A stretch of 64,000 nucleotides of DNA from Gryganskiella cystojenkinii (Eukaryota > Mortierellomycota > Mortierellomycetes > Mortierellales > Mortierellaceae): NCBI GenBank assembly GCA_015852425.1, contig JAAAIG010000058.1, positions 17,873 through 81,872 of the forward strand, in the 5' to 3' direction. Under the pieces are notes generated by a model. That model was given only the letters and a program-made list of their open reading frames with translations. It had not been told where the DNA came from and did no database searches. The first letter of the stretch is position 1. Each line of letters starts with the position of its first letter. The position numbers and the translations under genes are program-made. Shown here in pieces: positions 47,476 to 58,100 of the stretch.

Positions 47476-48591
47476 TTAAGCGTTCTTGCATGCGGGTCCA
47501 CGGCCAAACTTGGGGTTCCAGTTGGGATTGCACTTGACCAACTCCTCAGTGTCGGCGGCGGCGCTGGCAACAGTGATCTCACCGGCATCGTTCTTGCAGA
47601 CGGGGCCACGACCAAACTTGGGGTTCCAGTTGGCAGGGCAAGGCATAACCTCACCCTCGTCACGCTTGGAAACCTCAGCAGCGACCGTAATCTCACCAGC
47701 GCTGTTCTTGCAAACGGGTCCGTGACCAAACTTGGGGTTCCAGTTGGCAGGGCAGGGCATGATCTCACCCTCGTCGCGCTCGACAATCGCACCAGCGACA
47801 GTAACCTCACCAGCGGGGTTCTTGCAGACGGGACCATGACCCCAGAGAGGGTTCCAGGTGGCGGGGCACTCAATCAATTCGTCACCATCGGCACCGGCAA
47901 CAGTGACGTCACCAGCATCGTTCTTGCAGACAGGACCACGGCCGAACTTGGGGTTCCAGTTGGTAGGGCAGGGCATGATATCGCCGTCATCACGCTTGAT
48001 AATGGCGCTGGCAACAGTAACCTCACCAGCGTCGTTCTTGCAGACGGGACCTCTTCCCCAGCGAGGGTTCCAGGTAGTGGGGCACTTAATCAGATCATCA
48101 CTGTCGGCACCAGCAACTGTGACATCGCCAGCGTCGTTCTTGCAGACGGGACCACGGCCGAACTTGGGGTTCCAGTTCGTAGGGCAGGGCATAACCTCAC
48201 CGTCGTCACGCTTAATAATGGCGCTGGCAACAGTTACCTCACCAGCAGCGTTCTTGCAGACAGGGCCGTGTCCCCAGTGGCTTGACCAGTGCTCAGGGCA
48301 CTCAATCAACTCATCACCGTCGGCACCAGCGACAGTGACATCACCAGCACCGTTCTTGCACACGGGACCGCGACCGAATTTTGGGTTCCATGACTTAGGG
48401 CAAGGCATGACTTCGCCGTCATCACGCTTGGAAGGAGTAGGGATGGGCTTGCAGGCGGGGCCACGACCGAATCGAGCCCAGGTAGGAGGGCAGGGCAAGA
48501 CGATTTCGTCGACCGAGGAGGCGATGGGAGCGGCAGATACGAAGGCCATGGCAGCAACAGCGCTGAGGAGAGCTTGGGTAGTGAACTTCAT
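47476..48591 (-). CDS. Secreted ten-module repeat protein with regularly spaced Lys-Arg sites
   Basis: The ATG at 48591 opens a 371-residue frame with a signal peptide (about 1-20, ending FVSAAP). Ten modules follow, most close to CPxNWNPKFGRGPVCKN, alternating a longer KRD(D/E)GE-led form with a form preceded by ADxDELIxC. Each has two cysteines, so ten disulphide loops are possible. KR (or ER at one place) precedes the DDGE/DEGE segments five times. The spacing of 216 bases means 72 residues and two modules per unit; the fourth interval is only 114 bases. A TATA box lies upstream, and codon use is strongly biased (AAG, GTC, ACC), suggesting high expression. An upstream in-frame extension to 48804 is 5' leader. 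No known family is recognised; a processed secreted polypeptide is inferred. Confidence 0.88.
   Translation of the reverse strand: MKFTTQALLSAVAAMAFVSAAPIASSVDEIVLPCPPTWARFGRGPACKPIPTPSKRDDGEVMPCPKSWNPKFGRGPVCKNGAGDVTVAGADGDELIECPEHWSSHWGHGPVCKNAAGEVTVASAIIKRDDGEVMPCPTNWNPKFGRGPVCKNDAGDVTVAGADSDDLIKCPTTWNPRWGRGPVCKNDAGEVTVASAIIKRDDGDIMPCPTNWNPKFGRGPVCKNDAGDVTVAGADGDELIECPATWNPLWGHGPVCKNPAGEVTVAGAIVERDEGEIMPCPANWNPKFGHGPVCKNSAGEITVAAEVSKRDEGEVMPCPANWNPKFGRGPVCKNDAGEITVASAAADTEELVKCNPNWNPKFGRGPACKNA
47662..48429 (-). repeat. 216-bp tandem repeat array inside the secreted-protein gene
   Basis: Dibasic codons lie at 48424-48429, 48208-48213, 47992-47997, 47776-47781 (Glu-Arg here) and 47662-47667. 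The first three intervals are exactly 216 bp and the last is 114 bp. Each 216-bp unit encodes two cysteine modules. The near-identity of units suggests recent unequal exchange or gene conversion. Confidence 0.9.
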
Positions 48592-48761
48592 GTTTTTTTT
48601 GGATATTGTGTGATTGGAGGTTTTCTTGTGGTGTTTTTGGAAGGTGAAGGCGTTTGTGTGTTTTGTGTCTTGAGACTCGAGAAGAGGGGATGTTATGCTG
48701 AAGAGCTGATGTGAGTTGATGATGAGAAAGAAAGAAAAAAAAAGTAAGGGAAACGCGCGCC

Positions 48762-48768
48762 TTTTATA
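48762..48768 (-). promoter_or_regulatory. TATA box of the ten-module secreted protein
   Basis: The minus strand reads TATAAAA within GTATAAAAGG, about 170 bases upstream of the ATG at 48591. Confidence 0.65.
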
Positions 48769-51175
48769 CGTTAAGTAAGAAGAGGATTGAGTGTCTCTTG
48801 GCACCAGGACACCAGGATTCCTTCCAGTTCAATTTTGATGTTCTTTGAATATGGATCGGATGGAGAATAAATGAATACAGAAGGGAATGCGTGGTGTGTA
48901 CCTTGAAGGCGAGGTCGAGTGTTCATTTTGGCACTCCGTGGAACAAAGAACCAGAAGAGCGATATTCTACAGGTGTACAAAGTGAACGAAGAAATGAATA
49001 GGCAAATGCAATGGCGAGGTCATACATGCATTTGCCCTCAAGAGCAGAAACCTCGCAGTCGCAGTTTCTTAAAAGGCGCAAGCTGCAATAGGGATGGGCG
49101 AGCGGCAGACGAAACATATAGTCGGTCTTTTTTTCTATTTTTTATGAACTTGCTTGCTTGGTGTTGTTGTGCTTATCCTTCTTCGGATGCATCCGATTGA
49201 AAAGAGCGTTTACCGAGCTGGATCTTAAAAAATAGTTACTGCTCTCCTTGCTGGAAAGTCCAAACATTTCCCTCACCAACCGTTGAGAGGGCAAAGAGGG
49301 CGAACAGGAAAAGAGGCAAATTGCGGAACACGAACGCGTTGCGATGGATATAATTGGTGTTTTCCAAGGTACATGGACACGACAGAAGAAAGAGTACATG
49401 GACACTGCTCAGCTTGGATTCACACTTAATTCCATCCCCGCTGTGCATTTCCTCTTCTTTGCGCACACAGACACAAGGTGAGCATGGAAAGAAAAAGAAA
49501 GAAAGAAAGACAGAGTTTTTTTTTATGGCGTGAACTGTCGTGGGAATACGGGAGCCCAGACCAGATGTTTCGCCCCACATCTTGTGTCCTTCTGTAAATG
49601 AAGAACTAAAAAATATGAACTGGGGACAGGAGGTTGGCCAATGCGCTCTTGTGGACCGTTACTTGCCTCTTTTAGGTGTAACCGCGAACTGGATACAAAT
49701 TTCTGTCGAACGTTCTTCTTTTTTTTTCGTTGGTCGAACAACCGTCATTTCATAGTCAGCTTAAGAGAAGAAAAGAGGAGAGAGAGTGAGGAGTTTTTTT
49801 TACATTCATGCATGGTCTCATGCTGTTGACTCTTCTCAAAATTCTCACGATTTTCGTTACTGCGAGGATAGGCTTTCGAAGAGGGCAAATAGGGCATATT
49901 CATGCTGGTGCCATGGTCATCGGTTCGAGAGTGATCCCATCAGAGAGAGAGAAAGGAAGACGCGGGCCGGAAGCGGCGCGGGGCCTTGAAATTTCTGTTG
50001 ACTGAGATTCTACGGCGTGCTCTTCCGAATTTTTTTTCTGTTAGAGAGCAAGAGTCTTCCATTTCTTAAAATGGGAACAATAAGGGCTGTGATGGAGGGC
50101 AAAAACTAAAAGTCAGCCCGCCATCAAAAGATGTTCCTTCGACTTGCTGTTGGGTGACCACTAACAGCCAGCCAGCCAGACAGACCCAGGTTTTGCCGGT
50201 TGGAGCGAAAGAAAAAATCCAATGGACTATTCATCTATTTTTTCGACATTGGTTGAACAAGCATGCATTGTTCCATCTCAAAAGAAGAGAAACTCAGCTC
50301 CGTTCTTGCCAGGATGAGCCCAAACCCACACTTCGCCCAGGTTTAAGGGAGACGTTTTCCTGGTTCAAAAAATATGCACTCAGTCCAGGTGAACGTTTAG
50401 AACCCCGCGATCATAAGGACGTCAGTGAACAAAACATGTTAATTTTTTTTTAGCCTGATTTGCAAAGACGAATAGGGAGATATTAGAGTAGTTGCTGACC
50501 TACGATTTTTTTTCTTTCTGTAGCGCTCTAGTGCCTAACTGCCTCTCAGCTTATCATAAGCAACACCCCGTAACCACTCCCACTCTCAGCAACATCAACG
50601 TCCAGTCGAAAAAAAAATGCATCGGAGCGCGTTAATTCCAAAGACGACACCCCCCGCGGAAACGCGTTTTCCATTTTTTCCAGTCCTAGGCACCTGAGAA
50701 TCCTAATGAAGAGAATTATCTTTTTCTGTCTTAGAATTGATCCAGGGGAAACCTTACCTTTCATCAAACGAACCGAGCGGGCGAAGGCAGAATAAAGAGA
50801 GAGATTTGACGAGTTGGACACGACAACGTGCTTCCATTGGTAGAGGAATCATTGATGCGTAACCTCAAAATGAAAGTGAGCATCCAGAATTGAACGGACA
50901 TAGAATCTTTTGGTCGTTTTCTGGAAATCATGGGACCAAACAAACGTGGCGGTTTCTTTGACGAGGTTCCCGTCCTTTGCCCCGGCCTTCGCCCCATCCT
51001 CCCACATATTTGTCCCACTGAATTTGGGTTTGTGCGACTGTTGTTGGATCGAAAGTATTTTCCTGTTCCGAGTGACACGCATTAACAAACAACCGTTCAC
51101 TCATTCCTTCGTTCATGGTTGTTGGATTGAGCTCTTTTGATTTATCCTCACTCGGCAAATGCTTCCGCGCTCAGG

Positions 51176-51185
51176 NNNNNNNNNN
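51176..51185. other. Assembly gap (10 N)
   Basis: Ten N bases in a row mark a scaffold join or unresolved repeat. The round number suggests a placeholder of unknown true size. Confidence 0.97.
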
Positions 51186-51924
51186 TTTGACATCGCGCTC
51201 TTGATAGCCCTGCGCACACATCTATTGGCCACCTTTCGCTGTTGCGACACGTCGTATCATTTGGTCGACAATAAGATACCATTGGTTGGATTCTTGCGCC
51301 TGAGGCGCGGAAGAAACGTGCCAGGAAATATTCCAACTTGTCCACAACAGCGATTTATCCGGATTTGCAGGTCATGTTGTCCGGCAACCGAACCTCATCC
51401 TGGACAAGGACATGGACGGCAATTCTAGACCGCCTAGATTTGTTTTTTTCGTGTTCCCATTTCCTAGATGCTTTGCCTCCTTCGCTAAACAATAAAACGT
51501 ACACACAATATATTAGGATTCGCGTCTCTGCGTCAAACTGGTGTGGTTGGCAGATTTTATTATGTATTGAGCAAAGGATTGGAAGGCGTGTATGTAAAAA
51601 GTGGGGAGAGGGTGCGATCGTTTTCTTTGCTCATATGTCTGGCGAGTTGTATACGGCATTCGTCGTTCCGGTCCAGTCTGTATGCCCTGTAATGTTGTGT
51701 GTAGTGTGTATATCCTGTAACAATCCGCTGAGATGCTGGTCGATCTCCGTTTAGAGACCAGCACCGAAACTATTAGTAGACAAAGAGAAGAAGAACAAAG
51801 ATGGATAAGTCGTGGGTTTTATTTTTGAAATGTGAGGGAATGATGGTGAAGATGAAATAGAAGGGGGAATATGCTTTTTTGATGTTTTGATGCTTTTTGC
51901 TGGTTTCGTTGATTTTTTTTCTTT

Positions 51925-53609
51925 CTATTTCTTCGAGAACCAGAATCCAAGAGCGAATGCAGTCAACACAGCGAGTCCAGCTCCTGCGTATGTGCCAGCA
52001 CCCGGACTTGAAGTCTTGGTCCTCTTTTTCTTCTCGCCATGACGACGGCGTTTTTGTTTCTTTTCAGGTGATGTGGAGGAAGTGGAAGAAGTGGAGAAAG
52101 TAGAGGAAGAAGAAACAAATCCTACGTACCCAAACGTGCGCTTGATCTCGGCCCAGTAGTAGTTGCTCCAGTTCTGACGGGTGATATCCAGCTCGCCAAC
52201 AGGGACGCCCTCCTGCTTGAGCTTGATCGTGGTGGAATTTGAACTCTGGGAGATATCCATAGTGACAGTGGAGTAGTGGCCTAGAATGATAAAAGAATAA
52301 AACAGGAATTAATTAGCTTCTTGCATCCCTACTGGATTTCCTTCTAAAAGACCTCGGTGTAAATAGTTACCTGCTGGCCAAGAAGTCAGACGCCAGCTCT
52401 GAACAATCTTCTTATCCTCAACCAACTCCTTGATCTCGCCCGAGACTGATCCTCCAAAGAGACTGAACTTGGATCCGACCTTGGGCTCGATCGTCGACTT
52501 GTTACTGCGCGTCCAGACAATGACCTTGGCCTGGTTCAAGAGAACATCATAGATATCATGCGCGGAAGCCTGCATCTCGACAGTCTCATCCAAGGTCGTG
52601 GTGTTGACGGTACCAGGGGCAGCGGCAGCGGCGGGCAAAGGAGTGGTGGAGCGAGATTGGTTAGCGGAAGAGACGGAGGAAGGGATGGGGGTCGAGGGCT
52701 TGGAGAATTCACTCTCAACCTGAACATCCTTTCCGTGAGCTAATAGAAAAAAGTGTAACTCGGCAGCGTTAGACTTGGGCATGCTCTGTTTTGCGCCATG
52801 CTTGGTTCTACGCAGTTAAGAATATATTTCCTGATTACTTACTCTTGATGAGATCTGTGGCGAAAAGGTCGAGCTTTTTGCGGAGGATGGGGGCCAAGTT
52901 CTTACGGATCAGATCACGAACAGGCTGCTTGGCTCTGCTGTCACCATCGATCGAGACATCGAACTAGGGAAAAGTTTACAATAAAACAACCAAAGGTTAG
53001 AGAATCGTTCTGCGAAAAAATAGATCAAGCGGCGGGGGCCAGGTAGCGTTCCACTTACGACATAGTCATCGGTATCGGTATCGTGTGCAACTTCGGGAAT
53101 CTCGATCTTTCCAGTGACAGCAGTTCCGTCAGCGGCGGTACCTGAAATTTTTCGTATCAGATTAGTTGTCTTTTTCTTTACACACACAAAAAAAAAAGGT
53201 TGACATTATCAAAACCGTGCATTCGAAGAAACATACCCTCAAAGGTCATGGTGATGGCAACGTCAAAGATGGTGATGATTTTGCCCTTGCGCTGGTTCAC
53301 ATCGACATCGCCGGTGACAGAGGTGACAGCCAAAGTCCTGACGGAATTGCCCTCAGACTCTGCAGTGACGTCGGCGAGCTCAGTCTCAAAGTAAGTCTTG
53401 GCCCAGTTGATGCAGTTCTTGTCAACCCAGTGCCTATGAGAAGGTTGTAGAGTCAAGAGGTCAAGTTAGTGAATAAGTAAAAGCAAAAAGAGAAGAGTCA
53501 CCGTGCCAGTGCCAGGGGAATGAAAAAAAGAATTGTATTCCAACAAAAAGGAATGGAATAATCTTTTATATCATTACCAGTTGTTGACATTCTTCATATC
53601 CTTGCTCAT
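51925..53609 (-). CDS. AHA1: AHA1, activator of Hsp90 ATPase, with hydrophobic C-terminal tail
   Basis: Six exons (53609-53578, 53433-53237, 53141-53059, 52963-52843, 52739-52371, 52280-51925) give 385 residues. The conserved start contains NVNNWHW, the motif needed for strong Hsp90 stimulation. The N-domain (about 10-150) is followed by a Ser/Pro/Ala linker and an AHSA1/START-like domain (about 193-317, ending WAEIKRTFG). Most AHA1 proteins end just after this. Here a Ser then Lys/Arg-rich spacer leads to a 16-17-residue hydrophobic stretch (AGAGLAVLTAFALGFWF) and SKK. A GTACGT donor-like site follows RTFG, and an in-phase AG could remove the spacer while keeping the tail. Established: Aha1 accelerates the Hsp90 ATPase cycle in the cytosol. 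Membrane anchoring here is inference. Confidence 0.93.
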
Positions 53610-53960
53610 GGTGGGCAGCTATGTGTTTTCCGGTGAAATGGGTATTGGTGGAGAGTGGGGGTGGATGGATGGCAAAGAAGCGAATGACGAATTTCAGAGA
53701 ACTTTCGAGAGACCACAAAAAAGGCGGAGGCAAAACAAACAGTCACTGGTGAAGTCACGTGACCATGAAACACGTGGCTTCGTCGCAGGAAGCGTTCGTC
53801 GAAGTAAGGGCGTCTCGACGGGGAAGCAAGGGAACAAAGACTGATAAAGAACCAGAAAGGGTCGCGGGCAACAACAAGAATAAAGGAGTGAAAAGTGTCT
53901 GAACCACGATTGTTTTCAACCGTACTTTTGTCTCCTTGCCAGACTATTTTATTCTGCTTT
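53610..53960. other. Short intergenic region
   Basis: This 351-base stretch holds the AHA1 promoter and the 3' flank of the GNAT gene. No gene was seen. Confidence 0.6.
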
Positions 53961-54776
53961 CTACTTGGGGTCCCGTCTCATATACGGCCAAAAGTACGTC
54001 CCCCACTCCTTCTCGGTCCCATCCTCCTGAACCCACTTGACCCCCTGTGCATAATCATCCAAGCAGACCTCCAGCCTTCCAACCTCCACAAACCCGGCTT
54101 TTGCATAGGCGTTCAAACCAACCATCGATGAACTGACCCAGATAAAGACTCCGTCCTTATCTGCCAGATCTGTCGCCCACTTCATCAGCGCGCTTCCAAT
54201 GCCCTGACCCTGATAGTTCGGCGCAACATTACATCCGTTCAGGATCCGACATTGAACCCCCTCCGGCATCAACAGATCACAGAAATGATTCATGGCCTGG
54301 TTCGTGGTGGCCTCCAATTCCTTGTACGTCAGCACCTGTCCTTCAGGGGCCGCGATTGGTGGTGGAGGCGAGGCCAGTTTCACAGCGGAGGAGGTCTTGG
54401 GAAGCGAGTCTCTCTTGGCGACCCTAGCGGCTTCTTCCTCGGTCGTGGCACCGGGGACTGGGTATCCACGTTTAGCACACATGACGAATCCGAGTACAGG
54501 TCCTGCTCCGTCCTCACCCTGTCTTGCGACCATAATATCTATTCGAGGGTTACTGAAAAGCGATCGAAGATGATCTCGAGATCCCTCTCGATGCCAGTCC
54601 TTGCCCTTCCAGACGCCTTTCATCAAAGTGTGCGTATCGGCGAGGAAAGCATCTCCAGACATTTCGGCCATGATATCCGCGTCCTCGATCGTGGCCGGGA
54701 CAATTTTGTAGGCGACCTTGGTTTCACTTGGAGGGAAGGTCGTCGTAGTCGTTGTGGGTGGTTCTTGGACGGTCAT
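53961..54776 (-). CDS. GNAT-family N-acetyltransferase
   Basis: One exon, 271 residues. The acetyl-CoA-binding motif A is visible at about 184-195 (VAPNYQGQGIGS, the Q/R-x-x-G-x-G/A pattern). Motif B (VSSSMVGLNAYAKAGF) lies at 214-229, typical of fungal puromycin-N-acetyltransferase-like GNATs. The N-terminal beta-alpha unit starts at YKIVPATIEDADIMAEM. A Thr-run precedes it and a Ser/Pro loop interrupts the domain near 120-150. It would transfer an acetyl group from acetyl-CoA to a small-molecule or protein amine; substrate is unknown. The start at 54776 is the first ATG in frame. Confidence 0.88.
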   Translation of the reverse strand: MTVQEPPTTTTTTFPPSETKVAYKIVPATIEDADIMAEMSGDAFLADTHTLMKGVWKGKDWHREGSRDHLRSLFSNPRIDIMVARQGEDGAGPVLGFVMCAKRGYPVPGATTEEEAARVAKRDSLPKTSSAVKLASPPPPIAAPEGQVLTYKELEATTNQAMNHFCDLLMPEGVQCRILNGCNVAPNYQGQGIGSALMKWATDLADKDGVFIWVSSSMVGLNAYAKAGFVEVGRLEVCLDDYAQGVKWVQEDGTEKEWGTYFWPYMRRDPK

Positions 54777-55151
54777 ATTTGTCTGTTGTTCCTGTGAAAG
54801 TTGAGGGAAAATAGCTTATGTTTGATGTGAAAGATGGAAGAGAAAGCGGAAAAGAGACGAAAAAGAAGCCTCGGTTTTCAATAAGATTTTTTTGGGCTGA
54901 TTGGCCATCCAACCACGGAAAAACAAAAAAGAGAGTTGCAAACTACTCGACCGTGGGAGCTCATGGAGCAAAAAAGTAAAAAACACCTGGTTTTTTTTTT
55001 TTTTTTTGAAAACTCTCAGAACCCCGATCTCTTTGATTTCTTGAACGGCAAGGCCGAGGCCACATGGACACACCCACACACATGCACACACTCATTACTT
55101 AATAAATATGGATATTTTATTCACTTAAAAGCGCACAGGTAAACTTTGGTT
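54777..55151. other. Short intergenic region
   Basis: This 375-base stretch lies between the GNAT start and the 3' end of the channel gene. It has a T-run near 54991-55007. No gene was seen. Confidence 0.6.
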
Positions 55152-58100
55152 CTACTTTCGAGAGTTTGGAGGGGGAGGAGGGACCGCACCTGAGGAAGAA
55201 TCTGGAGGTGAAGTCTGTGGACTCTCCTCATATGGAGGGATCAAAGGATGAACATGCAGCGGAATATGTTCATGAGCAACACCCGATAGCAGAACTTCAC
55301 TCTGAGTTCGTCTATGTACCACCTCGGCACTGGTACCACTTTGTTGCTGTTGCTGTTCAGATTGTGTACGGCTAGATCCTGACCCCGATGGCCTGGTCGT
55401 CTTCTTTGAAGACTGACGATGACTGCCCAGGGTCGAAACATCGTCTTCCTCCTCGCCATCACCATACAACAAATCGTCGTCGCTGTCTCGGCGAGCCCGA
55501 GATCGAGACTGCTGTTGATAACTCTCGCTATGACTATAATCGCTGCTGCTGGACGTAATCGCGGTCGTCTTGTTCCGAGCATGGGGAATGACATAGACAG
55601 GATGATCTACATTATTTTCCTCTCGCTGCTGGTGACTCTTGAGTGCATCGTCCATTGTATGGACAACCGCCAGCTTTTGCTGCAATCGTCTCTTGAACGC
55701 AGATTGGTCTCTATCTCTGTTCCACATACTATCCACCGGCATCTCCACGAACTTGTAATGCGGGGAGGATGACGACGACGACAACGGATCCGGGTAATAG
55801 GCGCCGGAACCTGGGGGTGGGTTCATTCTCGTGCCAGATGTCAGGGGTATAGTACTCGAGAGCGAGGATGGGCCGGCCGAGTTGAACCGGACGTTAGGAG
55901 CGTAAGCCGTAGGGGACTCTGTATTCAAGGCCACGTCGCTGATTCTCGGCCGTCGTCCCTGCAACTGTTGTTGTTGTTGTTGACTCAGTTGTACAGCAGC
56001 CGGTGCAGTCCACTGCTTCGATGTAGCCCCCCGTCTAGGCCAAGTACCAGCTGGCGTTGACCTCAGAACACCACCAGGGCCACTCATAGGTGGTGGGGGA
56101 GGATTGCCCGATGAGGAGCTTCCAGGAGGGCCAGCATTGCCAGGAAGACTAAAGGTGCTGGATGCACTTGTAGGAGGAGTCACGGGACTCGAGGGCACCG
56201 ATCCAGGTAGCATCTTCGTCATCGAATCAACACTCTCCGCCTTGGGCGAGATCTGATCAACAGGCGACTGACTCAGCTCACTCTCGGTTCCAGGAGTGGT
56301 GACCGTGGTCGTAGTTGTAGTTCCTGTTACATCAGCACCAATTGCTGTTCCTGTGGTCTCAGCCAAGAACGCAGCCATCAACCGAGTCAATTCTGATATG
56401 TCCCTGTTAAACTCATCCTGGTTCGTTTTTAGATTTACGAGTTCCTTGCCAATTGCCTGGACATCTCTCAAAACTGCTCTTTGGGAACGGATCGCGACTT
56501 TTTGTTCGCCTGAGACTGTGTCGATCAAGAATCGGTTTTCGATCGAGAGGTTGGATTTGCTGGCGATATAGTACTTGGATTCGTACAGCTCGGCTTCTTG
56601 TTCACTGGCGCCATAGTAGATATAATCAGGGAAATAGTTTCGGTTCTGGCGTGCAGACGGGGTCATAAGGAAGAGCTCGACCTCTGAAAGAAATGCGATA
56701 AATACAAAGGACAATGCAACTAAAGATTAGGCATGCTAGTGAAAGGTCAAGGACTAAATCAACCATGAACACCATTGATCAGAAAACGTACCGGAGATGA
56801 CCTCTGACCATTGTTTTAACCAAGCGAGCTGACCTTGATCCTTACTCTCGTTGAACGCATCGTTCATAAGAGCTGTCGCACGGCGACGATTATAAAAACA
56901 CAAAAGATTAGACTTCTATTCTCGCTCGCTTCAGCAATACCAGCACAGCATATATCTGGCATAAAAAAATGGTCCTTACCAATGAGAATGTTCAGGAGCA
57001 AGATGGCCGTGAAAAAGTTGAAGATGACCATCATGATATGGAAACTTACTGATGTATCGTCAAAGTTAGCCGAGACAGGATCATATCGTCCAGCCTAATG
57101 TATACCATGTCGACAAAAACGAAGGGAAAACTGTTAGCGACCGTGACCCCTTTTTTTTGCGACCATATTCCAGCGAGACATCTTATGTGTTTCATTTACC
57201 AAGAAAAAATAAGTAGCCGACAACGCTGAGAAGAAACCTTTAGGGTAACCCGAACTGGAGTTTCCTCCAGTGTCAGTGTCTGCCACGACGTTCTTACGAC
57301 TAGTCTTGAGCAAATGGAGCAGCGCATGCGTAAAACTGACCAAGAAGAGACCAAAAATCAAAAAGAACCAGACGATTCTCCGGGTGATGTTCAAAATAAT
57401 GTTCACGACGATTCCAAGTTGTTTGACAACACGCAGCTCGAAAAGCTAAAAAGAAGAGAGGGAGAGAGAGGCAATCAGAAGCAGAGTGGTAGCAAGAAAA
57501 TATGATTTTAGCTATAAACTGGGGATCATTTTCGTTTCGCGGACAAGAATGAGATGGACAAAGCAAGACTTGCTCCACTTACAATGTTCATGTAAAGGGC
57601 TAAGATGGAGAAACTCAGGACCCAGATTTGCTTTGGACCTAGATCGCCATCATTGGCCATATTGTACTGCAAGAACATAAAGCAGCCAATAACTGGAAGT
57701 ACATATGCTAACAAATCCATGTAGTTGTATGGAGAGCTAACGAACATAAAAAACGATGTGAAAAACAGGGTGTTGTCAGTCCTCCTTATTTACACTTCGG
57801 TTCCTATGTCAACCATAACTAACTGAACAACAAGATGAATAACATATAGTTTACCTGATATATCTCCTCGGAGAGTCAATAAACTGGTATGCCTCATAAG
57901 CTATAAGGACAAAGCCGAATGCGGTCGTGGTATGGAACACAGGTCGCCATTTCTCCATGTAGCGCTCCGAAGTGGGTGCGTTAGAATCAAAGATGGCAAT
58001 TTGCTCCGCAGTAATGACAAGCACCAAGAGAAAGAAGATGATCACGACCGTAAACCGAAGTGCCCAGTAGAAGAATCCAAACTTATGCCTAAAGGGTTGA

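Larger units (their letters stand above)
48592..51924. other. Gene-poor 3.3-kb region containing an assembly gap
   Basis: Beyond the secreted-protein promoter I find no frame with family resemblance on either strand. The many short ORFs are unsupported. No transposon ends or tRNA were recognised. Because of the N gap at 51176-51185, a gene could be missing or broken here. Confidence 0.5.

Noticed and set aside
47722..48613. Long plus-strand frames (187 and 251 codons) opposite the ten-module gene
   Set aside because: They are open only because the 216-bp repeats repeat the same antisense frame. They have no signal peptide or sensible composition, while the minus strand has both plus a TATA box.
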